Origin: Secundilactobacillus yichangensis
Lineage (GTDB): Bacteria > Bacillota > Bacilli > Lactobacillales > Lactobacillaceae
Assembly (NCBI RefSeq): GCF_016861565.1
Contig: NZ_BOLK01000010.1
Span: 41,332 to 105,331, forward strand
Length of the DNA: 64,000 bases
Direction: 5' to 3'
The notes under the pieces were generated by a model. The model had not been told where the DNA came from and made no database searches. It saw nothing but the letters and a program-made list of their open reading frames with translations. Both the position numbers and the translations under genes were made by a program. Positions 54,001 through 63,684 of the stretch are shown here, one piece after another. Positions within the stretch are counted from its first letter, which is position 1. Each line of letters begins with the position of its first letter.

Positions 54001-54060
54001 TAAACCGTTTTATGTCTTCCGTTTTAACTTTATACCTGGTAAAAACCGAAGCTATCAAAA

Positions 54061-54108
54061 AAAGGTTCTGGTAACAGTCGTCAAGTTTTGACTGTTACCA
54101 GAACCTTT
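54061..54108 (-). terminator. Terminator after leuS
   Basis: A 19-bp perfect stem (54061-54079 with 54090-54108) with a 10-base loop lies 12 bases past the leuS stop. On the minus strand the stem ends in CCTTT followed by TTTTGATAG. Confidence 0.85.
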
Positions 54109-54119
54109 AATTTAATGAT

Positions 54120-56543
54120 TTATTTTCCAACAACGATGTTAACAATCTTTTTTGGCACAACGATCACTTTTTTAATGTCGTGACCATCCGTGAAGGCTTT
54201 CACTGAATCATCAGCTAAAGCAGCTTTTTGGACAGTTTCATTATCGGCATCGGTTGCAACCTTGATGTGACCACGAACTTTACCATTCACTTGAACGGCT
54301 AATTCGAGTTCATCTACGACCAGTTTAGATTCGTCATAGGTTGGCCACTTGGCGTAGGCAATTGTCTTATCATGGCCCATGATTGACCAGAGTTCTTCGG
54401 TAATGTGAGGTGCGATCGGTGCTAGCATCTTCACTAAGCCTTCCATGTAAACTAATGGCAGACTGTCAGCTTTATAAGCTTCATTTACAAAGACCATCAT
54501 TTGAGAAATCGCCACGTTAAACCGCAGTTCCTTCATGTCTTCCGTAACTGTTTTAACGGTCTGGTTGTAAATCAGATCCAGCTTACCATCATTAATGGTC
54601 GTTACCCGGTCACGCAAATGGTTATTGTCATCAATGATCAGCCGCCATACACGGTCAAGCCAGCGGTAAGCACCGGCGATTCCTTCGGTACTCCAGGGCT
54701 TTGAGCCTTCCAGAGGACCCATGAACATTTCGTAGACCCGCAGCGTATCTGCACCGTACTTCTTGACGATGTCATCTGGGTTAACAACGTTCCCCTTAGA
54801 CTTGGACATCTTTTCGTGATTCATCCCAAGAATCATCCCTTGGTTAACCAGTTTCTGGAACGGTTCCTTAGTTGGAACAACGCCAAGATCGTACAGGAAC
54901 TTGTGCCAGAACCGGGCGTACAGCAAATGCAGCACGGCATGTTCCGCACCACCGATGTACAGGTCAACGGGCAGCCAGTACTTCAGCTTTTCGGGATCAG
55001 CAACCATCTTATCGTTCTTTGGATCGATGTAGCGCAGGAAGTACCATGAGCTACCAGCCCATTGCGGCATAGTGTTTGTCTCACGCTTCCCCTTACGGCC
55101 ATTCTTATCCACAACGTTGACCCAATCGTCTACGTTAGCCAGTGGACTTTCACCGGTACCAGAGGGTTCCAGTTGCTTGGTAGCTGGCAGACGCAATGGC
55201 AATTCATCTTCAGGAACTAGTGTGGTTTCGCCATCTTCCCAGTGAATTACTGGAATTGGTTCGCCCCAGTAACGTTGGCGAGAGAAGATCCAGTCACGCA
55301 AACGGTAATTGACCTTCTTCTTACCGGCATTGTGCTCTTCCAGCCAGTCAGTAGCAGCTTTGATGGCCGTCTTCTTATCCATACCGTTTAAGAAGCCGGA
55401 GTTGATATGCTGACCATCGCCTGTATAAGCGGCCTCTTCGATGTTGCCGCCTTCAATAACTGGCTTAATCGGCAAGTTAAATTTGTGGGCAAATTCATAG
55501 TCACGGTCATCATGAGCAGGAACGGCCATGATTGCACCAGTTCCGTATGAGGCCAAGACGTAGTCACCGATCCAGATCGGCAGCTTTTCGCCGTTGATTG
55601 GATTGATGCCGTATGCACCGGTGAACACACCGGTCTTGTTCTTGTTTAAATCAGTCCGTTCCAAATCAGAACGGCTTTCGATTTCTTCCTTATAAGCAGC
55701 CACTTCATCAGCGTGTTCTGGCGTCGTAATTTGATCAACCAGTTCGTGTTCTGGTGCCAAGACCATGTATGAAGCACCAAACAGCGTGTCCGGACGAGTC
55801 GTGTAGACTTCGATCTGCTTATCTTCATCACCAGCAACTTTAAAGAAGACGCTGGCCCCCTCAGATCGGCCGATCCAGTTACGTTGCTGCTCTTTAATAC
55901 TTTCAGGCCAGTCAAGGTCGTCCAGATCCTTGAGCAGACGGTCAGCGTACTTAGTGATCCGCAATACCCATTGCGTCATCGGTACCCGGTATACAGGGTA
56001 CCCGCCACGTTCAGTCTTACCATCAACAACTTCTTCGTTGGCAACCACGGTACCGCCCATGAAATCAGGGGCCCAGTTGACCATGATCTTGTCTTCGTAT
56101 GCAAGACCCTTTTTGTATAACTGTTCAAAGATCCACTGCGTCCACTTGTAAAAAGCTGGATCAGTGGTGTTCACTTCGCGGTCCCAGTCATATGAAAAGC
56201 CCAATGACTTGATTTGACGCTTGAAGGTCTTAATGTTCTGCGCCGTAAAGTCCTTAGGATTATGCCCCGTCTTTAGCGCGTATTGCTCTGCAGGTAACCC
56301 AAAGGCATCCCAGCCCATTGGATGCAAAACATTGTAACCCTGCATCCGTTTCATACGGGAAACAATATCAGTAGCTGTATAGCCTTCAGGATGCCCCACG
56401 TGAAGCCCCTGACCAGATGGATACGGAAACATATCCAACGCATAAAACTTCGGCTTTGATTCATCATCATAAGTTTTAAAAGTTTTATGTTCTTTCCAAT
56501 AATGCTGCCATTTTCGTTCGATAATCGTGTGATTGTAAGCCAA
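54120..56543 (-). CDS. leuS: Leucyl-tRNA synthetase
   Basis: This 807-residue class I synthetase has the HIGH-type motif [17 protein letters not shown] (near 40), the editing domain with [18 protein letters not shown], and KMSKSKGN near 575. Length and order are normal. Translation starts at TTG 56543 after AAAGGGAG. A T-box leader lies upstream. Confidence 0.97.
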   Translation of the reverse strand: MAYNHTIIERKWQHYWKEHKTFKTYDDESKPKFYALDMFPYPSGQGLHVGHPEGYTATDIVSRMKRMQGYNVLHPMGWDAFGLPAEQYALKTGHNPKDFTAQNIKTFKRQIKSLGFSYDWDREVNTTDPAFYKWTQWIFEQLYKKGLAYEDKIMVNWAPDFMGGTVVANEEVVDGKTERGGYPVYRVPMTQWVLRITKYADRLLKDLDDLDWPESIKEQQRNWIGRSEGASVFFKVAGDEDKQIEVYTTRPDTLFGASYMVLAPEHELVDQITTPEHADEVAAYKEEIESRSDLERTDLNKNKTGVFTGAYGINPINGEKLPIWIGDYVLASYGTGAIMAVPAHDDRDYEFAHKFNLPIKPVIEGGNIEEAAYTGDGQHINSGFLNGMDKKTAIKAATDWLEEHNAGKKKVNYRLRDWIFSRQRYWGEPIPVIHWEDGETTLVPEDELPLRLPATKQLEPSGTGESPLANVDDWVNVVDKNGRKGKRETNTMPQWAGSSWYFLRYIDPKNDKMVADPEKLKYWLPVDLYIGGAEHAVLHLLYARFWHKFLYDLGVVPTKEPFQKLVNQGMILGMNHEKMSKSKGNVVNPDDIVKKYGADTLRVYEMFMGPLEGSKPWSTEGIAGAYRWLDRVWRLIIDDNNHLRDRVTTINDGKLDLIYNQTVKTVTEDMKELRFNVAISQMMVFVNEAYKADSLPLVYMEGLVKMLAPIAPHITEELWSIMGHDKTIAYAKWPTYDESKLVVDELELAVQVNGKVRGHIKVATDADNETVQKAALADDSVKAFTDGHDIKKVIVVPKKIVNIVVGK

Positions 56544-56582
56544 ACAAATACGCTCCCTTTCTCATATGTACCAGCTGAATAC

Positions 56583-56830
56583 TAAAAAAGCCTACAAGAA
56601 AACAACCTTTCTTGTAGGACGGAATTTCCGCGGTACCACCTAACATTCCCGTTTAAACGGGCACTCATTATTTCGTAACGCGAAAATCACGTCTCAACTT
56701 ACTTCAGTTCAGTTGAAAAACTCAGAGACGAGTTCGGTATGCAGCCGACGGATTCGCAACAACCATCCGCTTTCTGAACGGTGCAACACACCTACTAGTC
56801 CTCATCAGTCTTTAATTTTTGTTCAGTGAT
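56583..56830 (-). promoter_or_regulatory. T-box leader of leuS
   Basis: The minus strand has the T-box core AGGTGGTACCGCGGAAATTCCGTCC followed by a terminator hairpin and T run. Upstream lies a stem I with a candidate specifier CTC (leucine) in CGAACTCGTCTCTGAG. Uncharged tRNA-Leu is expected to bind the specifier and the GGTGG bulge and prevent termination. The rest of the gap to 56961 shows only AT-rich promoter-like sequence with TATAAT near 56921. Confidence 0.92.
56591..56618 (-). terminator. T-box terminator hairpin
   Basis: CCTACAAGAAA (56591-56601) pairs with TTTCTTGTAGG (56608-56618) and is followed on the minus strand by a run of six Ts. Confidence 0.9.
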
Positions 56831-56961
56831 TTCATAGTACCAAATTTAAGGTGCATAAGCAAGTGCCTTCTGGCGGGTAGTTAACCGTTCCGGACTAATG
56901 AATCCCCTAGATTAAACGAGTATAATAATAGCAGCATAAACTTTGGAAAGGACCGTTAGAA

Positions 56962-57528
56962 ATGAATCTTGAACCAGCCGTTAAGTATAGTCATACCCTT
57001 TTAAAGCCCATTATTGGTAAGGGTGATACCGTAGTCGATGCTACCGTTGGTAACGGCAACGATACCATCTTTTTAGCCAGTCTAGTAGGTGCTAGCGGCC
57101 ACGTACTGGGTTTTGACGTCCAGCAGCAAGCTTTAAATCAAACGGCCACTCAGCTAACATTAACGGGCATGACGCATCGGGTTCAACTGATTCATGATGG
57201 TCATGAACACCTTGAGCAGTACCTAGATTCCCAACAGGAAATTACCGCTGCGATCTTTAATTTAGGTTACTTGCCTGGCAGCGATAAAACCGTCATTACT
57301 CACAGTGAAACCACCCTTAAAGCATTAACTGCTTGTTTGACTCACCTACGCCGCGGCGGAATCGTTGCCCTAGTTGTTTACTACGGCCATCCGGGTGGTG
57401 AACAGGAAAAAGAAGCCGTTTTAGAGGCCGTTAAAAGCCTAGATCAGCACACTTATCAAGTCTTGCAGTATGGCTTTATCAACCAAATTCATGAGCCGCC
57501 CTTTCTGCTGGCAATTCAAAAGCGATAA
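56962..57528 (+). CDS. mnmM: tRNA mnm5s2U methyltransferase MnmM (YtqB)
   Basis: This 188-residue class I SAM methyltransferase has DATVGNGNDTIFLASL (SAM motif I), GFDVQQQAL and FNLGYLPGSDK (catalytic region). The family member YtqB/MnmM completes the 5-methylaminomethyl modification of wobble uridine in some Gram-positive tRNAs. GGAAAGGA precedes the ATG. Confidence 0.85.
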   Translation: MNLEPAVKYSHTLLKPIIGKGDTVVDATVGNGNDTIFLASLVGASGHVLGFDVQQQALNQTATQLTLTGMTHRVQLIHDGHEHLEQYLDSQQEITAAIFNLGYLPGSDKTVITHSETTLKALTACLTHLRRGGIVALVVYYGHPGGEQEKEAVLEAVKSLDQHTYQVLQYGFINQIHEPPFLLAIQKR

Positions 57529-57533
57529 TAAAC

Positions 57534-57562
57534 AAAAGGGACTTCACGATGAAGTCCCTTTT
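57534..57562. terminator. Bidirectional terminator between mnmM and DUF960 genes
   Basis: AAAAGGGACTTC pairs with GAAGTCCCTTTT around ACGAT. Confidence 0.88.
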
Positions 57563-57564
57563 GT

Positions 57565-57870
57565 TTACATTTCTTCTTTAGGTAACATGACGATTTGGCT
57601 AGTGCCATCATCGTAAACCCACAGTGAATCAGGAAAACTATCAGCATATGGAAACGGCGTATCAAAACTAGCCACCACATCCTCCTGCTGTAAGAAATCA
57701 AAAGTCAAATGATTATTGTGATTGATCAAATTAAAACTGATGATCTGCCCCAGTTGGAACATGCCTTGTAAATTATTATCAATAATGTACCAAACTTGAT
57801 CAATAATTTCGCCAGGTAAGGAATTAACGATTCCAAAGCTAGCGTATCTCGGACGATTATTTTCGAACAC
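57565..57870 (-). CDS. DUF960 family protein
   Basis: This 101-residue protein begins MFENNRPRYASFGIVNSLP and has EIIDQVWYIIDN and TFDFLQQ, matching the small DUF960 family of lactic acid bacteria, whose function is unknown. The start is GTG at 57870, with only a weak site (GAGACG) upstream. Confidence 0.75.
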   Translation of the reverse strand: MFENNRPRYASFGIVNSLPGEIIDQVWYIIDNNLQGMFQLGQIISFNLINHNNHLTFDFLQQEDVVASFDTPFPYADSFPDSLWVYDDGTSQIVMLPKEEM

Positions 57871-57931
57871 GTAGATCGTCTCACTTTCTGTTTATATCTG
57901 CTATCAAGTATACTTCATTTGCCTGAAAATA

Positions 57932-59398
57932 TCAGGTTTCAGGCTTGTTGCGGCGGTCCAACTGGTTAATCAAATAGCTCAAAATCACCAGTCCAAGTGC
58001 CACTATAAAGATCCAATGTAAACCACTATAAAGAATCTGCCGAAGTGGTTTTAGTAGGTGACCGCCTAACGTTTTCGCTGTTTGCGGATTAATTAGCCGG
58101 TTCATCATGCCAAGGTTAGTCCCCTTACGAGCAGCAACGCCGCTAGCCATGTTAACGTTCATGATAATTCCGAAAACGGAGATCATTAATGTCTGTCCCA
58201 AAGTTCTGGCCAAGGTGTTTAAGGACGTCGCCACCCCCACATCTTCCTTCGGCACCTGATTTTGAACCGTAACTGTCGTGGTGGTAATGGTAATCCCAAA
58301 ACCGGTCCCGCAGATGGCAGCAATCACGAAGAAGCACCAGAAAGGTGTTGCTTGAGGTGCCAGCGCCATTGCAAGACCGCCAATCAAAATAAAGGTCAAA
58401 CTAAAATTGATAATTTGTTTGGGCGAACGGTTCAATAGCAGTTTGCCAGCAATAAACGACCCCACGATCCACATCAGCGAACTGGGTGTAATCGCGAACC
58501 CCGCCAATGAAGCTGGCAACCCTAACAGCCCCTGTGTCCAAGTTGGCAAATAAACTTCAAACCCCATCAAAAAGCCGCTAATCAGAGCTGCCACTAAGTT
58601 TTGGGTAACAAACGTCCGGATCTTAAAGAGCTGCAGCGGAATGATGGGATTTTCTACGCGTCCTTCTTGACGAATAAAACCACTAAAACTAACGACTGAA
58701 ATCAGCAGACTCATACTCAAACTCAGCCAGTTAATTTTGGCGTCACCCAGTACTTGAAACCCAAACATCAGGGCTAATAGGGCTACGGAAAGCCAAATGC
58801 TACCTAATACATCAAGGGTTTGCGTACTCTTTCGGGGCGTTTCCTTTAGAAAGATCCAAATTCCGGCCATGGCTAGCAGCCCAACCGGAATATTAATAAA
58901 GAAGATCCAGTGCCAAGACATTTGGTCAACGATGAACCCACCCAACAGCGGTGCAACGATTGATGCGATCCCCCAGGCTGACCCGTTGAACCCCATCACT
59001 TTAGCCCGTTTTTCAAAGGGGTAGATGTCAGCAATGATCGTAAATGAAATCGGCATGATCGACCCGGCACCGATGCCTTGGACCGCTCGCCAAATAATCA
59101 GTTCCGTCATACTGTTTGACATCCCAGATAACGTTGAGCCGATAATAAAAATCGCTAGGCCAAACAAAAATAACCGTTTACGGCCGAACATATCGGAGAG
59201 TTTGCCATAAATTGGTGTTGCCATGGCGTTGGTCAGTAAAAAGATGGAGAAGACCCAGTTCATCAATGCCACCCCGCTAAGGTCACCAACGATGGTTGGC
59301 ATGGCAGTGGAGACAATGGTCCCCTCAATCGCACTCATAAACGTCGCGATAAAGATGGCGCCCGTCACTAACGGGACATTGGTTTTGCTTGAACTCAT
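57932..59398 (-). CDS. DHA2-family (EmrB/QacA-like) drug exporter
   Basis: This 488-residue MFS protein has about fourteen helices. It has TIVSTAMPTIVGDL (motif D1 in helix 1), GKLSDMFGRKRLF (motif A) and the antiporter motif C region WHWIFFINIPVG. Family members expel lipophilic cations or other drugs using the proton gradient. ATG 59398 follows GAGGAA; the longer frame begins without a site. Confidence 0.9.
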   Translation of the reverse strand: MSSSKTNVPLVTGAIFIATFMSAIEGTIVSTAMPTIVGDLSGVALMNWVFSIFLLTNAMATPIYGKLSDMFGRKRLFLFGLAIFIIGSTLSGMSNSMTELIIWRAVQGIGAGSIMPISFTIIADIYPFEKRAKVMGFNGSAWGIASIVAPLLGGFIVDQMSWHWIFFINIPVGLLAMAGIWIFLKETPRKSTQTLDVLGSIWLSVALLALMFGFQVLGDAKINWLSLSMSLLISVVSFSGFIRQEGRVENPIIPLQLFKIRTFVTQNLVAALISGFLMGFEVYLPTWTQGLLGLPASLAGFAITPSSLMWIVGSFIAGKLLLNRSPKQIINFSLTFILIGGLAMALAPQATPFWCFFVIAAICGTGFGITITTTTVTVQNQVPKEDVGVATSLNTLARTLGQTLMISVFGIIMNVNMASGVAARKGTNLGMMNRLINPQTAKTLGGHLLKPLRQILYSGLHWIFIVALGLVILSYLINQLDRRNKPET

Positions 59399-59467
59399 AA
59401 TTATTCCTCGCTTAGCGCTGGCCCGCACCCCCAACGCAGTCTGAGAGTCTAAAACCCCCGCCACAAA

Positions 59468-59499
59468 AATAACGACCAGCCCGAAAGTTAGTCGTTATT
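59468..59499 (-). terminator. Terminator after metK
   Basis: AATAACGAC (59468-59476) pairs with GTCGTTATT (59491-59499); on the minus strand it is followed by TTTTTG. Confidence 0.82.
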
Positions 59500-59517
59500 G
59501 GTTAAATTCAATTGAAT

Positions 59518-60726
59518 TTATTTGCTTGCTGATTGATTCTGCTTAAGCACGTTTTTCAATTCATCGACTTTATCAGTATGTTCCCAAGGTAAGTCAATAT
59601 CGGTTCGACCAAAGTGGCCATAAGCAGCGGTCTGCTTGTAAATAGGCCGCTTCAAATCAAGCATTTGAATAATACCGGCTGGTCGTAAATCAAAAATCTG
59701 ACGAATTGCCTTGGTCAATTCAAGTTCAGAAACTTTGCCGGTACCAAAGGTGTTAACAGAAACTGAAACGGGTTGTGCCACACCAATTGCATAAGCTAAT
59801 TGAACTTCTACTTGGTGGGCTAAGCCAGCTGCTACAATATTCTTTGCGATATAGCGAGCAGCATAGCTAGCTGAACGGTCAACCTTAGTTGCGTCTTTTC
59901 CAGAAAAGGCACCCCCACCATGATGGGCGTAACCGCCATACGTATCAACGATTACTTTCCGGCCCGTTAAACCGGCGTCTCCTTGGGGACCACCAATCAC
60001 GAATCGGCCAGTTGGGTTGATCAGATAGCGCGTGTTCTCATCCAGCAGTTCTGCAGGGATGACCGGCTTGATCACTTTCTCAATCACGTCTTTACGAATC
60101 TGATCAAGCGTTGCTGATGCAGCATGCTGAGTACTCAAAACAACGGTATCAACCCGGAAAGGCTTGCCCTCATCGTCGTATTCAACGGTTACTTCAGACT
60201 TTGCATCTGGACCAAGGTAGTCCAAGATGTTTTCCTTACGTACTTTAGCAATCCGCTGCATCAAGTGATGGGCCAACGAAATTGCTAACGGCATCAGCTC
60301 AGGTGTTTCGTCAATCGCGTAACCAAACATCAAGCCTTGGTCACCAGCACCGATCTGATCAAGGGGGTCAGTGTCGCCCTCCTTCTTTTCCAGAGCGTCA
60401 TCAACACCTTGGGCAATATCTGGTGATTGTTCATCAATTGCAACCAAAACCGCGCAATTATCGCCGTCAAAACCATACTTGCCATCGGTATAACCGATAC
60501 CTTTGATGGTTTCACGAACGATGTGCTGGATGTCAACGTATGCGCTAGTAGAGATCTCGCCAAATACCAGTACCAGACCAGTAGTCACTGACGTCTCACA
60601 AGCCACACGTGCGTCTGGATCTTGTGCTAGCATTGCATCCAAGATTGCATCACTAATTTGATCAGCAATTTTATCAGGATGTCCTTCAGATACAGATTCT
60701 GAAGTAAATAAATGTCTTTCTTGCAT
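59518..60726 (-). CDS. metK: S-adenosylmethionine synthetase
   Basis: This 402-residue enzyme has [29 protein letters not shown] and [17 protein letters not shown], the family's ATP- and Mg/K-binding signatures. It makes SAM from methionine and ATP. The start ATG lies behind GGGGGA, which is part of an SMK-box riboswitch. Confidence 0.97.
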   Translation of the reverse strand: MQERHLFTSESVSEGHPDKIADQISDAILDAMLAQDPDARVACETSVTTGLVLVFGEISTSAYVDIQHIVRETIKGIGYTDGKYGFDGDNCAVLVAIDEQSPDIAQGVDDALEKKEGDTDPLDQIGAGDQGLMFGYAIDETPELMPLAISLAHHLMQRIAKVRKENILDYLGPDAKSEVTVEYDDEGKPFRVDTVVLSTQHAASATLDQIRKDVIEKVIKPVIPAELLDENTRYLINPTGRFVIGGPQGDAGLTGRKVIVDTYGGYAHHGGGAFSGKDATKVDRSASYAARYIAKNIVAAGLAHQVEVQLAYAIGVAQPVSVSVNTFGTGKVSELELTKAIRQIFDLRPAGIIQMLDLKRPIYKQTAAYGHFGRTDIDLPWEHTDKVDELKNVLKQNQSASK

Positions 60727-60732
60727 TGTAAA

Positions 60733-60808
60733 AATTCCCCCAATATTATTTTTCGGTTACAAGGCATCTTCACTAAGTCAAGCTAGTGAATCCTATCGGG
60801 AATGAAGA
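60733..60808 (-). promoter_or_regulatory. SMK-box (SAM-III) riboswitch of metK
   Basis: On the minus strand TTCCCGATAGGATTC, then AAGATGCCTTGTAACCGAA, then the ribosome binding site GGGGGAA match the SMK box known from metK leaders of lactic acid bacteria. SAM binding would pair the ribosome binding site and lower translation. No terminator is present, as expected for this class. Confidence 0.88.
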
Positions 60809-60943
60809 CTCATAACTCTAACATTTTAACACAATTTTTTATGCTTAGAAAGTGAACTTGTAACCCTCTGAAAATTCTTGCCTGTTGACCAAAGTTGTGA
60901 AAATGGTAAGCTATTCTATATCACATAAAAGGAACTATTGAAT

Positions 60944-61663
60944 ATGTTAGAAAATATTGAAGCATTTATCGTTCATCATCGCCGATTACTGCAAGGATTA
61001 TTTTTTGGCGCCATCGAAATGAGCGGTTTACTGCTTTATGCAAATGCCAACTCATTTCAATCCTATACCAAGCCGCAGCAATTGCCGCTATCACTGCTGG
61101 CGGTCACAATGGTGTTAACTTTCACTTGCCTGTACGTCATTCGAACCACCACGGAACGGAGTAAAACGGCTCCCATCGTTTTAGTGCTGACGATTGCGTT
61201 CATGCTTTTCAGTGCCCCCAAGCTGCCAACGTTGGTTAACGTCATTAATGGCTTGGTAATCACGGTTCTGCTGCTCATACGTTATCTACCGAAATGGTTT
61301 GACAATGAACTGGGAATCGTTTTGTTGGCATTGATGCTTGCAAGTTTAGCTGCGGGTAACTTTTTATTGACTCATGATTATTTATCAACCAGCTATCTCA
61401 CGACGATTATCCTGCCATTACTGCTGTATAACTATTTTTTTCTGTCGCAAAGAGCGTTTAACTTCATCTTGCTTCCAGCTGGTTTAGCCGTTCTAACACT
61501 TGGCTGGTTACTCTTTTTACATTTGAACTTAATCGTTATTCTGCTGTCGTTGGTCGTTTTCTTGGGTTGGTTTCTCGTCCAGACCATGTGGCGCCCTTCC
61601 CCATCTCGTGGGTTACTGATTGCAGCCGTCTTACAAGCTGTTATTTTTGTCTGCAGCCGATAA
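60944..61663 (+). CDS. Polytopic membrane protein, 239 residues
   Basis: After a hydrophilic start (ENIEAFIVHHRRLLQG) the protein has about eight hydrophobic segments up to the end. No family is recognised. AAAGGAAC lies ten bases before ATG 60944; a TTG two codons earlier is too close. Divergent from metK. Confidence 0.6.
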   Translation: MLENIEAFIVHHRRLLQGLFFGAIEMSGLLLYANANSFQSYTKPQQLPLSLLAVTMVLTFTCLYVIRTTTERSKTAPIVLVLTIAFMLFSAPKLPTLVNVINGLVITVLLLIRYLPKWFDNELGIVLLALMLASLAAGNFLLTHDYLSTSYLTTIILPLLLYNYFFLSQRAFNFILLPAGLAVLTLGWLLFLHLNLIVILLSLVVFLGWFLVQTMWRPSPSRGLLIAAVLQAVIFVCSR

Positions 61664-61758
61664 TTAAAACTTTCTAAAGCTTCCCCTCATTTTTTATGAT
61701 TATCCGTAATTTGTCATATGATGATAGTGCAATAACCATTATGCTTGGAGGCTTTTTA

Positions 61759-62121
61759 GTGACTCAAATTAAAATTGTCGGGGATATTTGGACCGGAAAA
61801 TACCAACCCGCGCTGACAGGTAATCGAATCGTAGATACGGGTTTGCTCACGCAGTTTTGCGTCAAATTAGCAGCTTGGCTTGCACAACAAAATATCAAAC
61901 TTTCGGTAAAAATTGAACACGAATTCAGTTTATCCAAAGCCGTTAAGGATGATACGCTGTATTTAATTGATTCCAATATCGTTGCTGCGTATCCTGAAAG
62001 TTCCTTAAGCAAAGTGAACTATTTGCCGATAAAACATCAAAACTTTTTACATGGCAATCCCAGTTCCATCTGTCGTTCCGTATTGGAATGGCTAAAAGTT
62101 GATTTTAAACAGCAATCATAA
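61759..62121 (+). CDS. Hypothetical protein, 120 residues
   Basis: Unrecognised, soluble, with beta-alpha-beta character (TQIKIVGDIWTGKY, then a helical stretch, then KLSVKIEHEF, then DTLYLIDSNIVAAY). The start is GTG 61759 because TTGGAGG lies eight bases upstream; ATGs further upstream have no site. Followed directly by a terminator. Confidence 0.55.
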   Translation: MTQIKIVGDIWTGKYQPALTGNRIVDTGLLTQFCVKLAAWLAQQNIKLSVKIEHEFSLSKAVKDDTLYLIDSNIVAAYPESSLSKVNYLPIKHQNFLHGNPSSICRSVLEWLKVDFKQQS

Positions 62122-62162
62122 AAGGTTAGGTCAAAACATGTCCGTTTTGCACCTAACCTTTT
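62120..62162. terminator. Bidirectional terminator
   Basis: AAAAGGTTAGGT (62120-62131) pairs with ACCTAACCTTTT (62151-62162), between convergent unknown genes. Confidence 0.85.
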
Positions 62163-62166
62163 TCGT

Positions 62167-62577
62167 TTAAACAAATAACCCGGGAAAAATAACACTATTT
62201 GCGTATGGTTTAGCCATGTGTCGCAGTTCTGGTTCGAGATGACTAATAAAGTAATCCCGATCAACTTTTTGATTACCCATCCAGCCCACAAAATACTTAG
62301 GCCGATAGCGCCGATTCGAAATGTCAAAAGCATGGTACGCCTTCAATTGTGTTCCTCGATAGATCACTTCAATTGCAGCCAGACCGTCACTAATTAGTAG
62401 CTCTTCCGCCTGTTTAAGCTGGTCATTACGAACATCGATTTGATGCTTATGCGTTTCATCACTTAAATGCAGTATAATATCGATCTGACAGCTTGATTTA
62501 AGAAATTGCCGACTATTTTGTAATAAACCCAAATATGAGTTAATCAGTTGTTTCAGCGTTGTTTCACCGAAGAGCAT
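62167..62577 (-). CDS. Hypothetical protein, 136 residues
   Basis: Unrecognised. The protein has a helical N-terminus (MLFGETTLKQLINSYLGLL) and a mixed C-terminal half with YRPKYFVGWMGNQKVD. AGGAGG lies seven bases before ATG 62577. Divergent from the tRNA cluster terminator. Confidence 0.55.
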   Translation of the reverse strand: MLFGETTLKQLINSYLGLLQNSRQFLKSSCQIDIILHLSDETHKHQIDVRNDQLKQAEELLISDGLAAIEVIYRGTQLKAYHAFDISNRRYRPKYFVGWMGNQKVDRDYFISHLEPELRHMAKPYANSVIFPGLFV

Positions 62578-62686
62578 CGTGGTTAACCTCCTAATATTGT
62601 CCAACCGTTCTTTTATCTTATACACAATTTGATTGTACGCAGAGTATAACATGAAATATTGGTATAGACAATTAAAAAGATCTAAA

Positions 62687-62719
62687 AAAAGAACCAAGCA
62701 AGATTTGCTTGGTTCTTTT
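62687..62719 (-). terminator. Terminator of the rrn-tRNA operon
   Basis: AAAAGAACCAAGCAA (62687-62701) pairs with TTGCTTGGTTCTTTT (62705-62719); on the minus strand it is followed by a T run. It ends the tRNA cluster. Confidence 0.88.
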
Positions 62720-62723
62720 GTGA

Positions 62724-62808
62724 TACCGGAGGTGGGGTTCGAACCCACACGTCCTCAACGGACACTGGATTTTGAGTCCAGCGCGTCTGCCAGTTCCGCC
62801 ACTCCGGC
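62724..62808 (-). tRNA. tRNA-Leu (anticodon CAA)
   Basis: 85 nt, class II with a long variable arm. The acceptor is GCCGGAG/CTCCGGT; the anticodon loop is CTCAAAA. Last of the eleven-tRNA cluster. Confidence 0.94.
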
Positions 62809-62855
62809 ATATTATCTGATGATGTTAAATTAAATAGCCAATCCCATTTGGGGAA

Positions 62856-62926
62856 AGGCGGTAATCGGATTCGAACCGACGATAGAGGTTTTGCAGACCT
62901 TTGCCTTACCACTTGGCTATACCGCC
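62856..62926 (-). tRNA. tRNA-Cys (anticodon GCA)
   Basis: 71 nt. The acceptor is GGCGGTA/TACCGCC with discriminator T, as usual for Cys. The anticodon loop is CTGCAAA. Confidence 0.94.
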
Positions 62927-62954
62927 ATAATCATGATGCAATGGGCTCCCCAAA

Positions 62955-63026
62955 CTGGGTTAGCTGGATTCGAACCAGCGCATGACGAAGTCAAAGTCCG
63001 TTGCCTTACCACTTGGCTATAACCCA
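62955..63026 (-). tRNA. tRNA-Gln (anticodon TTG)
   Basis: 72 nt. The acceptor is TGGGTTA/TAACCCA (first pair T-A) with discriminator G. Stem ACGGA/TTCGT encloses CTTTGAC, giving TTG. Confidence 0.93.
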
Positions 63027-63034
63027 ATCATCAA

Positions 63035-63111
63035 GGGCGGTATGTGGGACTCGAACCCACGCGTGCCGGAACCACAATCCGGTGTGTTAACCAAACTTCA
63101 CCAATACCGCC
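63035..63111 (-). tRNA. tRNA-His (anticodon GTG)
   Basis: About 76-77 nt with the extra 5' G expected for tRNA-His. Stem CCGGA/TCCGG encloses TTGTGGT, giving GTG. Confidence 0.93.
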
Positions 63112-63124
63112 ATTATACCAAAAC

Positions 63125-63195
63125 AGGGATAGCAGGAATCGAACCCGCACTAGCGGTTTTGGAGACCGATGTACTACCGTTATACTATATCCCTA
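63125..63195 (-). tRNA. tRNA-Trp (anticodon CCA)
   Basis: 71 nt. The acceptor is AGGGATA/TATCCCT with discriminator G. The anticodon loop is CTCCAAA. Confidence 0.94.
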
Positions 63196-63199
63196 TGGT

Positions 63200-63281
63200 G
63201 GATGGGAGTGGATTCGAACCACCGAACCCGAAGGAGCGGATTTACAGTCCGCCGCGTTTAGCCAGACTTCGCTACCCATCC
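63200..63281 (-). tRNA. tRNA-Tyr (anticodon GTA)
   Basis: 82 nt with a long variable arm. The acceptor is GGATGGG/CCCATCC with discriminator A. The anticodon loop is CTGTAAA. Confidence 0.94.
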
Positions 63282-63286
63282 ATATA

Positions 63287-63359
63287 TGGCGCGGGACGGA
63301 ATCGAACCGCCGACACACGGAGCTTCAATCCGTTGCTCTACCAACTGAGCTACCGAGCC
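63287..63359 (-). tRNA. tRNA-Phe (anticodon GAA)
   Basis: 73 nt. Stem ACGGA/TCCGT encloses TTGAAGC, giving GAA. The acceptor is GGCTCGG/CCGCGCC, in which the fourth pair is T opposite C, a mismatch. Other arms are normal. Confidence 0.92.
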
Positions 63360-63395
63360 ATGTAATGTCTATTATATGTTAATGAAAATTAACAA

Positions 63396-63469
63396 CGGTC
63401 CGTACGAGACTCGAACTCGTGATCTCCTGCGTGACAGGCAGGCGTCCTAACCAGCTAGACCAACGGACC
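63396..63469 (-). tRNA. tRNA-Asp (anticodon GTC)
   Basis: 74 nt. The acceptor is GGTCCGT/ACGGACC with discriminator G. Stem CCTGC/GCAGG encloses CTGTCAC. Confidence 0.94.
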
Positions 63470-63477
63470 ATCTTTTA

Positions 63478-63550
63478 TGGAGGATACAGGGCTCGAACCT
63501 GTGACCCTCTGCTTGTAAGGCAGACGCTCTCCCAACTGAGCTAATCCTCC
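63478..63550 (-). tRNA. tRNA-Val (anticodon TAC)
   Basis: 73 nt. The acceptor is GGAGGAT/ATCCTCC with discriminator A. Stem TCTGC/GCAGA encloses CTTACAA. Confidence 0.94.
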
Positions 63551-63594
63551 AAGACGATGTTGTAATTATTATTAATAATCAATACCTTGATTAA

Positions 63595-63666
63595 TGACCC
63601 GTACGGGATTCGAACCCATGTTACCGCCGTGAAAGGGCGGTGTCTTAACCACTTGACCAACGGGTC
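63595..63666 (-). tRNA. tRNA-Glu (anticodon TTC)
   Basis: 72 nt. The acceptor is GACCCGT/ACGGGTC with discriminator A. Stem CCGCC/GGCGG encloses CTTTCAC. Confidence 0.94.
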
Positions 63667-63684
63667 ATACAAAAAGTTGTTGAA

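Noticed and set aside
53897..54060. Guanine riboswitch before purE
   Set aside because: The characteristic paired loops and conserved core of the purine aptamer are not present.
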